A stretch of 64,000 nucleotides of DNA. Origin: Bacteroidetes bacterium GWE2_42_24. Lineage in GTDB: Bacteria > Bacteroidota > Bacteroidia > Bacteroidales > TTA-H9. Below are positions 36,570 through 46,471 of this stretch, piece by piece; the stretch's first letter is position 1, and each line of letters starts with the position of its first letter. The notes under the pieces are model-generated. The model had not been told where the DNA came from, did no database searches, and saw only the letters and a program-made list of their open reading frames with translations. The DNA is taken from contig MEOA01000061.1 of NCBI GenBank assembly GCA_001768515.1, positions 1 to 64,000 of the forward strand, in the 5' to 3' direction. A program made the translations under genes and the position numbers.

Positions 36570-37958
36570 ATGAATATTACTTTCTTAAGATTATCGAAGG
36601 TGAACTTGTTGCTTATCAGTAGTGTTATCTGTATTTTTCTTTCAACTTCAGTTGCAGCTCAGGAGGGCAGGAGGATTGAATTTCCCATACCACCACGGGT
36701 ACAAGGTCAGACTGATGTGCTGCAACTCGCATGTGAGCCATTGGATACTGTCAGGATTGCTTTTATCGGGCTTGGGATGCGGGGCAGCGATGCCGTGGAG
36801 CGGTACATGAACATTGAAGGGGTGAAGGTGGTAGTCTTATGTGATCCAGACTTCTGGAAAGTCGATGCCTGTCAGAAGGTCTTGTTGAAGAATGGCCGTC
36901 CAGCAGCTGCGACCTATAAGAATGCAAGTGACTGGAAGGAGGTTTGCCGCCGGAAAGATGTGGATCTCGTTTATGTGTGTACTCATTGGCAACTTCATAC
37001 TCCCATTGCAGTCTACGCGATGCAACACGGAAAGCATGTCGCCATTGAAGTACCTGCTGCTTTGACGGTTGAAGATTGCTGGAAGTTGGTCAATACTGCT
37101 GAACAGACCCGCCGTCACTGCATGATGCTCGAGAACTGCTGCTATGATTTTTTCGAAATGGCCACCCTGAACATGGCACAGAAGGGCTTTTTCGGCGAAG
37201 TGGTTCATTGTGAAGCAGCCTATATTCATGATCTCCGTTGGTTGCAATTCGATGAAAAAGATGGCTATTGGGATATGTGGCGTCTCCGTTACAATACATC
37301 CCATACAGGCAACCCTTATCCAACGCACGGTCTGGGGCCTGTTTGCCAGATTCTGAATATTCACCGTGGTGATAAGATGGATTATCTTGTTTCAATGTCA
37401 ACCAATCAGGTCGGAATGTCGGCCTATGCGAAGGAAAAGTTCGGAGGGAACTCACCTCAGGCCAAAGTTGATTATAAGCTGGGCGACATGAACACGACCC
37501 TTATTCGTACGGCTAAAGGAAAAACCATCATGCTTCAGCACGATATTACCAGCCCGCGTCCCTACAACCGCATTCACATGGTGAGTGGTACAAAAGCCTT
37601 TGCGCAGAAATATCCGGTTCAGGGTATTGCCATGGAGCCCAAGGCTCATTCGTTCGTGAAAAAAGAGGTCATGGATTCATTGCTTGCCGTATATGAACAC
37701 CCTTTTGCTCGCGAAATCGGTGAACTGGCCCGCAAGGTTGGTGGACATGGTGGCATGGATTTCATCATGGATTACCGCCTGATTTATTGCCTGCGCCATG
37801 GATTACCGCTCGATGAGGATGTGTATGACGCCGCCGAATGGTCATGCATTACCGAGCTGTCGGAGCAATCGGTTCTGAATGGCTCTGCTCCTGTTCAGAT
37901 TCCCGATTTTACCCGTGGTGACTGGAACAAGCTGAAAGGATTAGAATTTAAGAAGTAA
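36570..37958 (+). CDS. Exported GH109-like (Gfo/Idh/MocA fold) glycosidase
   Basis: A 462-residue protein with a Sec-type signal peptide (residues about 1-31, ending VAAQ). An NAD-binding Rossmann domain starts at VRIAFIGLGMRGSDAV (about 61-76). Motifs shared with GH109, which cleave alpha-N-acetylgalactosamine by an NAD-retaining redox mechanism, are THWQLHTP, AIEVPAA, ENCCYDFFEM, AYIHDLRW and YPTHGLGP. The substrate is predicted, not shown. It is distinct from the Tat-exported family member at 11258-12649. ATG start, good promoter. Confidence 0.85.
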   Translation: MNITFLRLSKVNLLLISSVICIFLSTSVAAQEGRRIEFPIPPRVQGQTDVLQLACEPLDTVRIAFIGLGMRGSDAVERYMNIEGVKVVVLCDPDFWKVDACQKVLLKNGRPAAATYKNASDWKEVCRRKDVDLVYVCTHWQLHTPIAVYAMQHGKHVAIEVPAALTVEDCWKLVNTAEQTRRHCMMLENCCYDFFEMATLNMAQKGFFGEVVHCEAAYIHDLRWLQFDEKDGYWDMWRLRYNTSHTGNPYPTHGLGPVCQILNIHRGDKMDYLVSMSTNQVGMSAYAKEKFGGNSPQAKVDYKLGDMNTTLIRTAKGKTIMLQHDITSPRPYNRIHMVSGTKAFAQKYPVQGIAMEPKAHSFVKKEVMDSLLAVYEHPFAREIGELARKVGGHGGMDFIMDYRLIYCLRHGLPLDEDVYDAAEWSCITELSEQSVLNGSAPVQIPDFTRGDWNKLKGLEFKK

Positions 37959-38022
37959 GGGTCGCCCCGTAGCGATCATAACCGTTGCAAATTTGAATGC
38001 AGCGATTTTTTTATCAGTAAGT

Positions 38023-40089
38023 TTACCCCGGATACTCGATACGGATATGGTAAATGTGCATTAACTGGTTCTTCAATATCTTTTTGGCCAGTGTAATATC
38101 TTTCAGTGTGATGGCTGCATTGTCAAACTGACCGGCCTGAGCCTGTCCGTTGATTACGCTTTCAACGAGGGCTGAAATCTTTTCTTCATCTGGTTTAACG
38201 AGACTCCTTGAAGCGGCTTCCACCGAGTCGGCCATCATCAGTACACAGGTCTCTTTGTTGAAAGGGATAGGCCCGTGGTATGTGAAAACAGATTCATCAA
38301 TCTCTTCATCCGGATAATCCCGCTTTTGCAGTTGATAGAAATACTCGGTCTTCCGTGTGCCATGGTGGGTGCGGATAAAATCAATGACCTGATCGGGTAT
38401 ATGCGACTTCTTTGCTTTTTTAATTCCTCTGATTACATGGCTCGTGATAATGGCAGCGCTTTCCTCGTAGGTGAGCTCTGAGTGTGGATTGAAACCAGTG
38501 ACCTGGTTCTCAATAAAATAAATTGGCATTTCCATTTTTCCAACATCATGGTATAAGGCACCCGCCCTGACTAGTTGAGGGTTCCCTCCAATCACCTGAA
38601 TTACCTCCTCGGCAAGGTTGGCAACCTGCAGGGAGTGCTGAAAGGTTCCGGGAGCACGGCGGGCCAGTTCACGAAGAAGTCCTGTATTGGTGTCGGAGAG
38701 CTCGAGAAGCGTTACGTCGGTTACGTAGCCAAACGTCTTTTCAAAGATGTAGATCAGGGGGTAGGCAAGCAGAATCATGAATGCACTGGCTCCAAACATG
38801 GCAAATTTTCCGGTTTGCATTCCCTGAATTGTCCCTTCCTGTATAAGAAAATTGCCAATGTAAACGAGCGAGTATACTATGAAAACCATCATGGACGAAA
38901 ACACGAACTGTGATCTGCGCTGGAAATTTACAACACTGAAAATTGAAATAATACCGGCAATAAACTGGAGGAAGACGAATTCAAACCCGTTGGGGACCAT
39001 AAATCCAATCAGAATGATGGTGATGATGTGAACGTACAGGGCTAGCCTGGAGTCGAAGAAAACCCTCATGATGATTGGTACCAGACAGATTGGAACAACG
39101 TAAATATAGTCGGGATTTGAACGGAGTAAAAAGGAGGTTGAGCCTACCATCATGAAGATCAACAGCAGGATCAGACTCGTTCGCTTGGAGTCTTCAAACA
39201 CATCGCGCCGGAAGAAAAAGAGAAAGAAAATCAGGACGGAGATGCTAATGGCCACAAGCAGTATCTGGCCTGCCAGAATAAATGCGAATCGTGATGATTC
39301 ACCCAACTGCGATTCATAATCACGCCGCAGGGATTCTAAAACCATAAATGATTCGTTGTTGACAACTTCTCCCTGGTTGATTATCTTTTCCCCGGCCTGA
39401 ACCATCCCCCTTGTCCCGGAGATTGTGGCCAGTTGTCCGTCAAGGTCACGCTTACTGAATTCTGCATCATACAACAGGTTGGGTTCCGGAAGGTTTTCAA
39501 GAATTTTGACAAGCTTTTCTTCGCCATCGAGGTTGTTAGCCTGCAATTGTTTATTGATATAATCGAACGACTGGGGTATAGTCATGACATCTCCGAGGCT
39601 CTTTCTGCTGGCTGTATTGTGTCTGATGACAATGATCTGACCCTGATGCTCCGGGTCTTTATTGGAATTAACCAGGCTGATGATTCCTTTCCCGAAGATC
39701 GAATCGGCCAATTCAAATGCTACCTTATGGATCAGTTTATTCTGGGTTTCTACAAGGCTGTTCTCTTGCTCAAGCGGATAGAGTTGGTCGAGTTGTTGAC
39801 CCAGTGTTTGTTGCTTGGTATACCTGATTGTTGTATCGAGTCTGTAGTAGGGAAGGGCTGCCATTTTTACTGCTGCCTTTTCTTTTTCAACCTCTTCGGG
39901 GTTTTTTAGAATGGCGAAATCAAAGGGTGCTACCAGATTTTCGTGCATCCAGGGTTTCCCCTTCCTGAATTCATACTGGAATTTTCCCTCACGAGGGAAA
40001 ACTGACACGATGAGAACCATCATCAGCAGATACATGAGTACTCTGGTATAGAGCGGCGTCTGGTTTCGAAGTGTTTCTCCCAGTTTCAT
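38023..40089 (-). CDS. 7TM-HD family cyclic-dinucleotide phosphodiesterase (PgpH-like)
   Basis: A 688-residue membrane protein. After one N-terminal transmembrane helix (about 17-30) comes an extracytoplasmic 7TMR-HDED domain (about 45-255), then a block of about seven transmembrane segments (262-465) and a cytoplasmic HD domain with HSLQVANLAEE and LYHDVGK (His514, Asp515). This layout matches PgpH-type enzymes that hydrolyse cyclic di-AMP, so it likely helps set the level of that messenger. Cyclic di-AMP is assumed from the family. The YbbR-like protein at 59901 may belong to the same signalling circuit. ATG start; single gene. Confidence 0.9.
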   Translation of the reverse strand: MKLGETLRNQTPLYTRVLMYLLMMVLIVSVFPREGKFQYEFRKGKPWMHENLVAPFDFAILKNPEEVEKEKAAVKMAALPYYRLDTTIRYTKQQTLGQQLDQLYPLEQENSLVETQNKLIHKVAFELADSIFGKGIISLVNSNKDPEHQGQIIVIRHNTASRKSLGDVMTIPQSFDYINKQLQANNLDGEEKLVKILENLPEPNLLYDAEFSKRDLDGQLATISGTRGMVQAGEKIINQGEVVNNESFMVLESLRRDYESQLGESSRFAFILAGQILLVAISISVLIFFLFFFRRDVFEDSKRTSLILLLIFMMVGSTSFLLRSNPDYIYVVPICLVPIIMRVFFDSRLALYVHIITIILIGFMVPNGFEFVFLQFIAGIISIFSVVNFQRRSQFVFSSMMVFIVYSLVYIGNFLIQEGTIQGMQTGKFAMFGASAFMILLAYPLIYIFEKTFGYVTDVTLLELSDTNTGLLRELARRAPGTFQHSLQVANLAEEVIQVIGGNPQLVRAGALYHDVGKMEMPIYFIENQVTGFNPHSELTYEESAAIITSHVIRGIKKAKKSHIPDQVIDFIRTHHGTRKTEYFYQLQKRDYPDEEIDESVFTYHGPIPFNKETCVLMMADSVEAASRSLVKPDEEKISALVESVINGQAQAGQFDNAAITLKDITLAKKILKNQLMHIYHIRIEYPG

Positions 40090-40210
40090 AATCGGTTATT
40101 TGCAGCTAAGATACAGATTTTGGCTTATTGATTCATGTTTATTCCGTGATTCTTCAGAGGAAGTGGGTCAATGGGTCTTATCAAAGAGACGAGACTGAAG
40201 AGGTAGCTGG

Positions 40211-41242
40211 TTAACTTTCCGATTCGAAAAGCAACTGATAATAGCGCAGTCCCGTTTCTTCATCTACGCCCCTTTTAATGCGGGCACGATCACCATGAAT
40301 GTAAATGTGGAAGTTCTTGTCGAGTTTTACGACACTTTTCATCCCGCGGGCTTCTTTTTTAACGGCCTGATCGGACACGTTGAACTCATCCGGAATCTCA
40401 ACTGAATACTCCTCCGAGAACTTATCACAGTAATTGTTGAAGGTTTGCATCACTTCAGGCTGTAACATAACCTTCTGGTTGAAATCATCGAGCGAGAAGG
40501 TCTCTTCTTCTTTAAAATAGCTGAGCGACCGGTTGAGCATGTCGGCCTGATCGGCTTTCGATACTTCAAAGGATTGCGGGAGTTCTTCACTGATGAATTT
40601 CTTGCACATGTTCATGGTATGACTGGTGTGGCTGTAATCATCGCTACGCAGCCGCAGCCCCAGGAATCCGTCAATCCAGTAGAGTGCATCGGCTCCACGG
40701 TTGGTATTGTCGACCACCGAAACCACGTAGCCATCCTCACGCTCATGGTTGAAGATCATACATCCTTTGTCAAGCTTGTTGATGTTGAACCCGTCGTCGC
40801 TTTCAACAGCCATCTGGTTGCCGTTGGCATAGACTTTCAGGTAGGTGTCCTTGTTCTCGGATTTGAACAGCCCGATGGCATCGACCACTTCACCCTCGAT
40901 GTGGCAATCGCGAAAAAGCGCTACGTAGAACTCCCCGTCTTTGATCTTTGGATGGGTCGATTGCTCGTACAACCGTTCTGCCAGTTTCTTTGATTGCTCC
41001 ACAAAAGTATCCGGGTCGTCGAAAATAGCTGATACCGACCCGAACACCTCATTTTGTTCCTGATGATCTTCATGCCAGAGGTTGTAGTACTGTTCGTTCT
41101 TAAAGGGGGAAAGAAAATAGGTCTGAAGGAGACTCTTGATGGCTTCGCCGGGCGAGAGTACTTTATTGGTGAGGAGCAGGCTTTCGCCATTGGCTTTGTT
41201 TCCAACGTGATGTACTGTAAGCAGATCGAGTAGGGCTTGCAT
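40211..41242 (-). CDS. Nucleoid-associated protein, NdpA/YejK-like
   Basis: A 343-residue cytosolic protein of the 37-kDa nucleoid-associated family as found in Bacteroidota (HHVGNK near the start, YFKEEETFSLDDF, and the C-terminal KLDKNFHIYIHGDRARIKRGVDEETG). It is thought to bind DNA and affect chromosome organisation; its exact role is not known. ATG start, with TATTTTTG on the minus strand (41273-41266) as a likely -7 box. Confidence 0.88.
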   Translation of the reverse strand: MQALLDLLTVHHVGNKANGESLLLTNKVLSPGEAIKSLLQTYFLSPFKNEQYYNLWHEDHQEQNEVFGSVSAIFDDPDTFVEQSKKLAERLYEQSTHPKIKDGEFYVALFRDCHIEGEVVDAIGLFKSENKDTYLKVYANGNQMAVESDDGFNINKLDKGCMIFNHEREDGYVVSVVDNTNRGADALYWIDGFLGLRLRSDDYSHTSHTMNMCKKFISEELPQSFEVSKADQADMLNRSLSYFKEEETFSLDDFNQKVMLQPEVMQTFNNYCDKFSEEYSVEIPDEFNVSDQAVKKEARGMKSVVKLDKNFHIYIHGDRARIKRGVDEETGLRYYQLLFESES

Positions 41243-41532
41243 GGGCGGTGTAAGGTTTAGGTTGGCAAAAATAGGCGATTTAACTGAAGGATTTCCCTTT
41301 AGTGGTTGTTTTGATTAATACTTTGACTTGAACCTTAACCTTGACTTGAACCTTAACAATGACCTTGCCACTGGCATCTCAGGCGGCATTGCCCTGGGGA
41401 AAAACAACTCTCTCCTGCCCATCAAAAGAAAGCAGTCTGCTCTGGTACAATTGTTGTCCAAAATCAGTATGCATTTAAAAGAACATAGGGCGGAAATCAA
41501 GCGAAAATCAATCATGGATCGACCCTGATTGT

Positions 41533-41580
41533 ACGGTTAATCTACGGTTAATCTACGGTTAATCTACGGTTGATCTACGG
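41533..41580. repeat. Four 11-bp tandem repeats (ACGGTTAATCT)
   Basis: Three identical copies and one with a single change (ACGGTTGATCT), followed by a partial ACGG. Possible slippage locus. Confidence 0.92.
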
Positions 41581-41693
41581 TCCAACTAAAAAAATGGCGC
41601 ATTTTTCACAGCCCAATAAAAGCTGGAATGCATTGCCTCCGGCTGATGGAATATTCTCTGATAGCGAATAGAATTTAAGATTCGGGGACGATA

Positions 41694-41737
41694 TCATTTT
41701 AATAGAGACAGGGCATGCCTCGTCTCTACTAAAATGA
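41694..41737. repeat. 44-bp near-perfect palindrome (REP-like)
   Basis: TCATTTTAATAGAGACA ... TCTCTACTAAAATGA with central GGCATGCC. Arms differ at very few positions. It resembles mobile palindromic repeats seen in many Bacteroidota genomes, and sits in the middle of an intergenic gap. Confidence 0.85.
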
Positions 41738-41889
41738 TTCCCTGCAAATAATAGCTGATAGCTATCAGGACGCGTGCTTACTTCGTTCATGTCATATCTG
41801 TATTGAAATTTAGAAATATCTTTGCTGTTTAATTATGTAAGCCAGATTCCAATCAGACAGTACGCAGTTCTTTTAATCCGTATAATATC

Positions 41890-42747
41890 ATGATCACCAT
41901 TCAGTCACTTTCTGACACACCAGTTGCCGATATTCATAGCTGTTTTGAAAAGGCATTTATTGATTATGCAGAGCCTTTCGACCTTACAATTCCACAATTG
42001 CAATATATGATCGGGCGCAGAGGTTATGCGCCGGACCTTTCTTTCGGAGCTTTTAACAATGGAACACTTGTAGGTTTTACACTTAATGGGCTCGGAACAT
42101 GGAACGGTCAGAAAACTGTTTATGATACAGGTACAGGCATGATAAAGGAATTCAGAAAACAGGGGCTCGCGACAAGGTTGTTTAATGATTCGCTCCCTGT
42201 TCTCAGGGCTGCCGGTGTTAAACAGTACCTGCTCGAAGTGATCAGGACTAACCAAAATGCTTATGATCTGTACCTGAAGGCAGGGTTTACGGTAACCCGG
42301 CAATTTGAGTATTATGTTATGCCGGTTGCTCAACTAGAGCTAAATAATTACCAGATGGATGGTCTTGTTATCGCGGAAACAGATAACCCCGACCCGGTTG
42401 TTTTCAGCTCTTTTCAGGACTTCGTGCCCTCATGGCAGAATTCTGTTGCTGCTATCAGCAGAAAGTCAGATTACTTTAAGATATTTGGTGCCTTTTTTGA
42501 TAACAAGCTGGTCGGGTATGGTATCATAGAAACTCATACAGGTGATATCCCTCAGTTGGCGGTTGCAAAGGAGTTCCGTCGCCGGAAGGTAGCCACGATT
42601 CTGTTTAACCACCTCATTCGGGAGGTTAATCCACCGGCTGTAAGGTTTATCAACGTTCAGCACGATTATGAGCCGTTCAATCGTTGGGTTGAACACCTGG
42701 GATTGAAAGCCGGTTATGGGCAGTATGAGATGATGATGAAACTTTAG
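41890..42747 (+). CDS. GNAT-type N-acetyltransferase with two tandem GNAT folds
   Basis: A 285-residue protein. The first GNAT domain (about 1-145) has DTGTGMIKEFRKQGLATRLF (about 77-97), the acetyl-CoA-binding Q/R-x-x-G-x-A loop, then NQNAYDLYLKAGF. The second (about 155-285) has LAVAKEFRRRKVATILFNHL and WVEHLGLKAGYGQ. It probably acetylates a small molecule or amine; the substrate is unknown. ATG start; the methyltransferase gene follows closely on the same strand. Confidence 0.85.
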   Translation: MITIQSLSDTPVADIHSCFEKAFIDYAEPFDLTIPQLQYMIGRRGYAPDLSFGAFNNGTLVGFTLNGLGTWNGQKTVYDTGTGMIKEFRKQGLATRLFNDSLPVLRAAGVKQYLLEVIRTNQNAYDLYLKAGFTVTRQFEYYVMPVAQLELNNYQMDGLVIAETDNPDPVVFSSFQDFVPSWQNSVAAISRKSDYFKIFGAFFDNKLVGYGIIETHTGDIPQLAVAKEFRRRKVATILFNHLIREVNPPAVRFINVQHDYEPFNRWVEHLGLKAGYGQYEMMMKL

Positions 42748-42801
42748 TCGCTTTTCTCCGTTGTTTTTGTGTTTTTGACACTATTCGAAAAAAGACCCAA
42801 T

Positions 42802-43782
42802 ATGACTGAAAGAACATGGCTCTCGAAGGGCGATTTTATTGATTTATATCACAAGATCAGGTTAAAAGGCTATTTTAATCTGTTGAGTCACTTTAGTTTT
42901 TCGGGTCAGGCACGGGTCAGAGCAAAATGGAACCATGTGGAGGGTGAATCGGATTTCTGGAGTATCGCGGAGGTTCGTCAGCGTTGGAACGAGAAGTGTA
43001 CCGGTCACCCTGATCTGGGCTATGAAGCCTATCTCTGCGCGAAATATTTCGACAACCTTTCCGGTTTAAGCCTCTTGTCGGTTGGTTGTGGTTCAGGTTC
43101 ACGTGAACAACGTTTTGCGGGGCACAAAGCCTTCAGTAGGGTAGTGGGGATCGATGTAGCCGAAAATCAGGTTAATGAGGCCCGTAAAAAGGCACGTGAC
43201 CTGAACAATGTTAGTTATTTGACAGGTGATTTTCGTACCGCTCTCTTCGATAAGGGTAGTTTCGATGTCATTCTTTTCAATTCCAGTCTGCACCATTTCA
43301 AGGCCATTGATCAGCTTTTGGAGAAGCGGGTCAAGCCCTTGCTGAAGGAGGGTGGTTTTCTCGTCATCTTCGAGTATGTCGGTCCCGACAGGTTGCAATG
43401 GACATCTGAACAACTGCGTTTTGCCAATAAACTTTTAGCCTCCATCCCTTCAGATTACCGTCGCCGTTGGGGAACGCGAATCGTCAAAAAACGAATCTAT
43501 CGCCCCGGGTGGCTACGGATGCATTTGATCGATCCATCCGAAGCAGTAGATTCGGCTTCCATCCTGCCAGCCATTCACAAGCATTTTAAAATTATTGAGG
43601 AACGAAAGGCCGGCTCCGATATTCTCCATATTCTGTTAAAGGATATTGCGCATCATTTTACCTCTGACGATCCCGAAAGTCAACGCATCCTCCAACGCCT
43701 CTTCGATGAAGAGGATCGATACATGGCTGAAACCGGACGAAGTGACTATATTTTTGGTCTTTATCAAACCCAGCCCGTGTAG
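42802..43782 (+). CDS. Class I SAM-dependent methyltransferase
   Basis: A protein of about 326 residues. The SAM-binding motif is LLSVGCGSGSREQRFA (about 93-108), followed by VVGIDVAENQ, the acidic-loop TGDFRT and the motif IV region FDVILFNSSLHHF, then LKEGGFLVIFEYVG. The C-terminal third is less typical. Target unknown. The frame opens at a GTG (42769), but ATG 42802 (MTERTW) is the more likely start. It lies 54 bp after the GNAT gene and may be co-transcribed. Confidence 0.85.
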   Translation: MTERTWLSKGDFIDLYHKIRLKGYFNLLSHFSFSGQARVRAKWNHVEGESDFWSIAEVRQRWNEKCTGHPDLGYEAYLCAKYFDNLSGLSLLSVGCGSGSREQRFAGHKAFSRVVGIDVAENQVNEARKKARDLNNVSYLTGDFRTALFDKGSFDVILFNSSLHHFKAIDQLLEKRVKPLLKEGGFLVIFEYVGPDRLQWTSEQLRFANKLLASIPSDYRRRWGTRIVKKRIYRPGWLRMHLIDPSEAVDSASILPAIHKHFKIIEERKAGSDILHILLKDIAHHFTSDDPESQRILQRLFDEEDRYMAETGRSDYIFGLYQTQPV

Positions 43783-43822
43783 TCCTGTAGGGGCAATCGG
43801 CTAAAGAGAGCCAAAATCGCCG

Positions 43823-43830
43823 TATCTTTG
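43823..43830 (+). promoter_or_regulatory. -7 box TATCTTTG before the DEAD-box helicase gene
   Basis: TATCTTTG lies 17 bp before the GTG start; no clear -33 TTTG at the right distance. Confidence 0.5.
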
Positions 43831-43847
43831 CCGAAAATATTACATAC

Positions 43848-45038
43848 GTGCATTTTTCAGCATTTAATTTTCATGAGGCGTTGAACGAAAGCCTCGAAAC
43901 CATGGGCTTCGAATCGGCTACTCCCATTCAGGAACAGGCTATTCCCATCATACTTAATAACAAAGATCTGATCGCCTGTGCCCAGACAGGTACCGGGAAA
44001 ACAGCGGCATTTCTGTTACCTGTTCTGAACAAGCTGTGCGAGTGTCCGGTAGAAACTACCAATACCCTCATAATTGTCCCCACCCGTGAGCTGGCACTTC
44101 AGATCGATCAGGTGCTTCAGGGATTTTCCTATTATACGCCTGTGAGTTCTATCGCGATCTATGGTGGCAGCGATGGTGCTGTATTCGACATTGAACGCCG
44201 GGCCCTGGAAACACAGGCCAACATCATCGTGGCAACACCCGGCCGCCTGATGGCTCATCTGAATATGGGCTATGTGAAATTCGACAGCATAAGACACTTT
44301 ATTCTCGATGAAGCCGATCGTATGCTCGATATGGGTTTTGTCGACGACATCATCCGTATCAGTAGTTACCTGCCAAAAGTTAGGCAAACGCTGATGTTTT
44401 CGGCCACCATGCCTCCTAAAATCAGGGAGCTGGCCAAGAAATTACTCGTCGACCCGCAACAGATTAACATAGCCATGTCGAAACCGGCTGAAGGGGTGCT
44501 TCAGGCATGTTACCTGGCTGAAGACAACCAGAAGAATACTCTTATCCGCAACCTGCTGACCGGGAAAGATTACCTGAGCGTGTTGATTTTTAGCGGAACT
44601 AAACTAAGGGTCAAGGAGCTTGTTAGGGAACTTAAACATGCAAGGTTATCGGTTGGGGCCATCCATTCTGATCTTGAGCAGGCCGAAAGGGAGGATGTTC
44701 TGCGTCAGTTCAGGAATCACGACATCAAAATACTGGTAGCTACCGATATCCTCTCTCGTGGAATCGACATTGAGGACATTGGTCTGGTGATTAATTACGA
44801 TGTGCCTGGCGATGCCGAAGATTACGTTCACAGGGTAGGGCGTACAGCGCGTGCCGAAGCCACCGGAGTGGCCATCACCTTTATCAATCATCGTGACCGG
44901 CAAAAATTCAAACGTATTGAGGAACTCATCGAGATGAAGGTGCACAGGTTGCCTTTGCCTGTCGATATCGAAGCGCCTCGTGTAGTTGAACCACCACGTA
45001 ACGACAGCCGGCGGCCCAGACCTAAAGGGCGCAGGTAG
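43848..45038 (+). CDS. DEAD-box ATP-dependent RNA helicase, RhlE-like
   Basis: A 396-residue helicase. It has Q motif PTPIQEQ-like ATPIQEQ (24-30), Walker A AQTGTGKT (45-52), PTRELALQ, TPGR, LDEADRMLDMGF, SATMPP, LVATDILSRGIDI and HRVGRTAR, then a short basic tail (RRPRPKGRR). It unwinds RNA duplexes in RNA decay or ribosome assembly; the exact role is unknown. The start is GTG: the family begins directly with the F-x-x-F-N-F pattern encoded here and no ATG is available upstream. Confidence 0.93.
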   Translation: MHFSAFNFHEALNESLETMGFESATPIQEQAIPIILNNKDLIACAQTGTGKTAAFLLPVLNKLCECPVETTNTLIIVPTRELALQIDQVLQGFSYYTPVSSIAIYGGSDGAVFDIERRALETQANIIVATPGRLMAHLNMGYVKFDSIRHFILDEADRMLDMGFVDDIIRISSYLPKVRQTLMFSATMPPKIRELAKKLLVDPQQINIAMSKPAEGVLQACYLAEDNQKNTLIRNLLTGKDYLSVLIFSGTKLRVKELVRELKHARLSVGAIHSDLEQAEREDVLRQFRNHDIKILVATDILSRGIDIEDIGLVINYDVPGDAEDYVHRVGRTARAEATGVAITFINHRDRQKFKRIEELIEMKVHRLPLPVDIEAPRVVEPPRNDSRRPRPKGRR

Positions 45039-45159
45039 CATAAAATCGTTTTTCATTGTTGCCAATACACGTTATGTCTCCCTTTTTCGTTTAACAATAG
45101 CGTAACGGAACCCGCAAATAAGTTTAATCCCAACATATTTTTCTTCTCAACTAAACACT

Positions 45160-46416
45160 ATGAAAATCCTGATTCGAAACATAGGCCTGCTGGTCAATAC
45201 CGAAACAGTTCCCGTTGCTTTCAGGGCAGGCAGGGAGATGTCAACCCTTCACAATATTGAAAATGCCTGGTTGCTGACAGACGAAGACCGGATTGCAGGA
45301 TTCGGCCCCATGAGCACCATTGAAACCATTTTACCCGGCCTCGATGAGGAGGATAACTTTATTGAGATTGATGCCACCGGAAGACTGGTTTTCCCGTCGT
45401 TTTGTGATTCACATACGCATCTGGTATATGCCGGAAGTCGTGAAATTGAGTATGTCGACAAGATCAAAGGATTGTCGTATGAAGAGATATTTGAGCGTGG
45501 GGGAGGTATTTTGAATTCTGCCAGACTGTTGCACGAGGCTTCGGAAGAGGAACTTGTTGAGCAGGCTCTTGACCGGCTCAATGAAATGCTGATGTATGGT
45601 ACCGGTGCCGTTGAGATTAAGAGTGGTTACGGACTGTCGACTGAGGATGAGTTGAAGATGCTCAGGGTGATCAAAAAGCTGAAGGATATCTCACCCCTCA
45701 GTATTAAGGCGACCTTCCTGGGTGCACATGCTGTTCCCGATGAGTACAAAGGACGCAGGCAGGAGTATGTCAATATGATCATTAATGAGATGATTCCAAT
45801 GGTTGCTGCCGAAGAGCTGGCTGATTACATTGATGTGTTTTGCGATAAAGGTTTTTTTACCCCTGAGGATACCGACCGCATCCTGATGGCTGGAATGAAG
45901 TATGGCCTCAGGCCAAAAATACATGCCAATGAACTGGATTACAGTGGTGGCATTCAGGTAGGGGTGAAGTATAATGCCCTTTCGGTCGATCACCTTGAAT
46001 TCACAGGTGATGAAGAAATTGCAGCATTGAAAGATACCGAAACGATGCCCACCATATTACCCGGCGCGGCTTTCTTTCTCAACATGGTTCATGCCCCTGC
46101 AAGGAAGATGATTGAGGCCGGATTACCGGTGGCCTTTGCCAGTGACTTTAATCCAGGTTCTTCACCTTCCGGCAACATGCAGCTCATCGTATCTATGGCA
46201 TGCATTCAGTATCGTCTGCTTCCCGAAGAAGCCATCAATGCTACCACGCTAAATACTGCTTATGCCATGGGGTTGAGCGATGAACTGGGGTCGGTTGCTG
46301 TCGGTAAAAGGGCTAACCTTTTCATTACAATCCCTGTTCCAAATATTGAGTTTATACCTTATGCTTTCGGAAGCAACAAAATTGAACGGGTCATCCTGAA
46401 CGGAGAACTCTATTAA
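45160..46416 (+). CDS. hutI: Imidazolonepropionase
   Basis: A 418-residue amidohydrolase converting 4-imidazolone-5-propanoate to N-formimino-glutamate, the third step of histidine breakdown. Metal ligands and motifs are DSHTHLVYAG (His85, His87), EIKSGYGL, FLGAHAVP, HANELDYSGG and SDFNPGSSPS. No other hut gene lies in the window, so the pathway genes are dispersed. ATG start, 121 bp after the helicase gene. Confidence 0.94.
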   Translation: MKILIRNIGLLVNTETVPVAFRAGREMSTLHNIENAWLLTDEDRIAGFGPMSTIETILPGLDEEDNFIEIDATGRLVFPSFCDSHTHLVYAGSREIEYVDKIKGLSYEEIFERGGGILNSARLLHEASEEELVEQALDRLNEMLMYGTGAVEIKSGYGLSTEDELKMLRVIKKLKDISPLSIKATFLGAHAVPDEYKGRRQEYVNMIINEMIPMVAAEELADYIDVFCDKGFFTPEDTDRILMAGMKYGLRPKIHANELDYSGGIQVGVKYNALSVDHLEFTGDEEIAALKDTETMPTILPGAAFFLNMVHAPARKMIEAGLPVAFASDFNPGSSPSGNMQLIVSMACIQYRLLPEEAINATTLNTAYAMGLSDELGSVAVGKRANLFITIPVPNIEFIPYAFGSNKIERVILNGELY

Positions 46417-46441
46417 CAAGCCGCTGATAAGTTTAAATTCA

Positions 46442-46471
46442 GGCCGGTAATTCTTAGTTGAGTTACCGGCC
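46442..46471 (+). terminator. Hairpin after hutI
   Basis: A perfect 9-bp stem (GGCCGGTAA / TTACCGGCC) with a 12-base loop. There is no T-run, so the termination strength is uncertain. Confidence 0.55.

Larger units (their letters stand above)
41243..41889. other. Repeat-rich intergenic region
   Basis: About 650 bp without a gene. It holds TTGACTTGAACCTTAAC-type repeats near 41322-41360, the 11-bp tandem repeats at 41533-41580 and the palindrome at 41694-41737. Frames on both strands here are repeat read-through. Confidence 0.6.

Noticed and set aside
41315-41528. Overlapping frames on both strands with (LNLDLN)-like and (RLRFKS)-like sequence
   Set aside because: They are translations of the short TTGACTTGAACCTTAAC repeats.
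41575-41790. 71-codon minus-strand frame
   Set aside because: It is read through the 44-bp palindrome and the end of the 11-bp repeats; no start signal or homology-like pattern.
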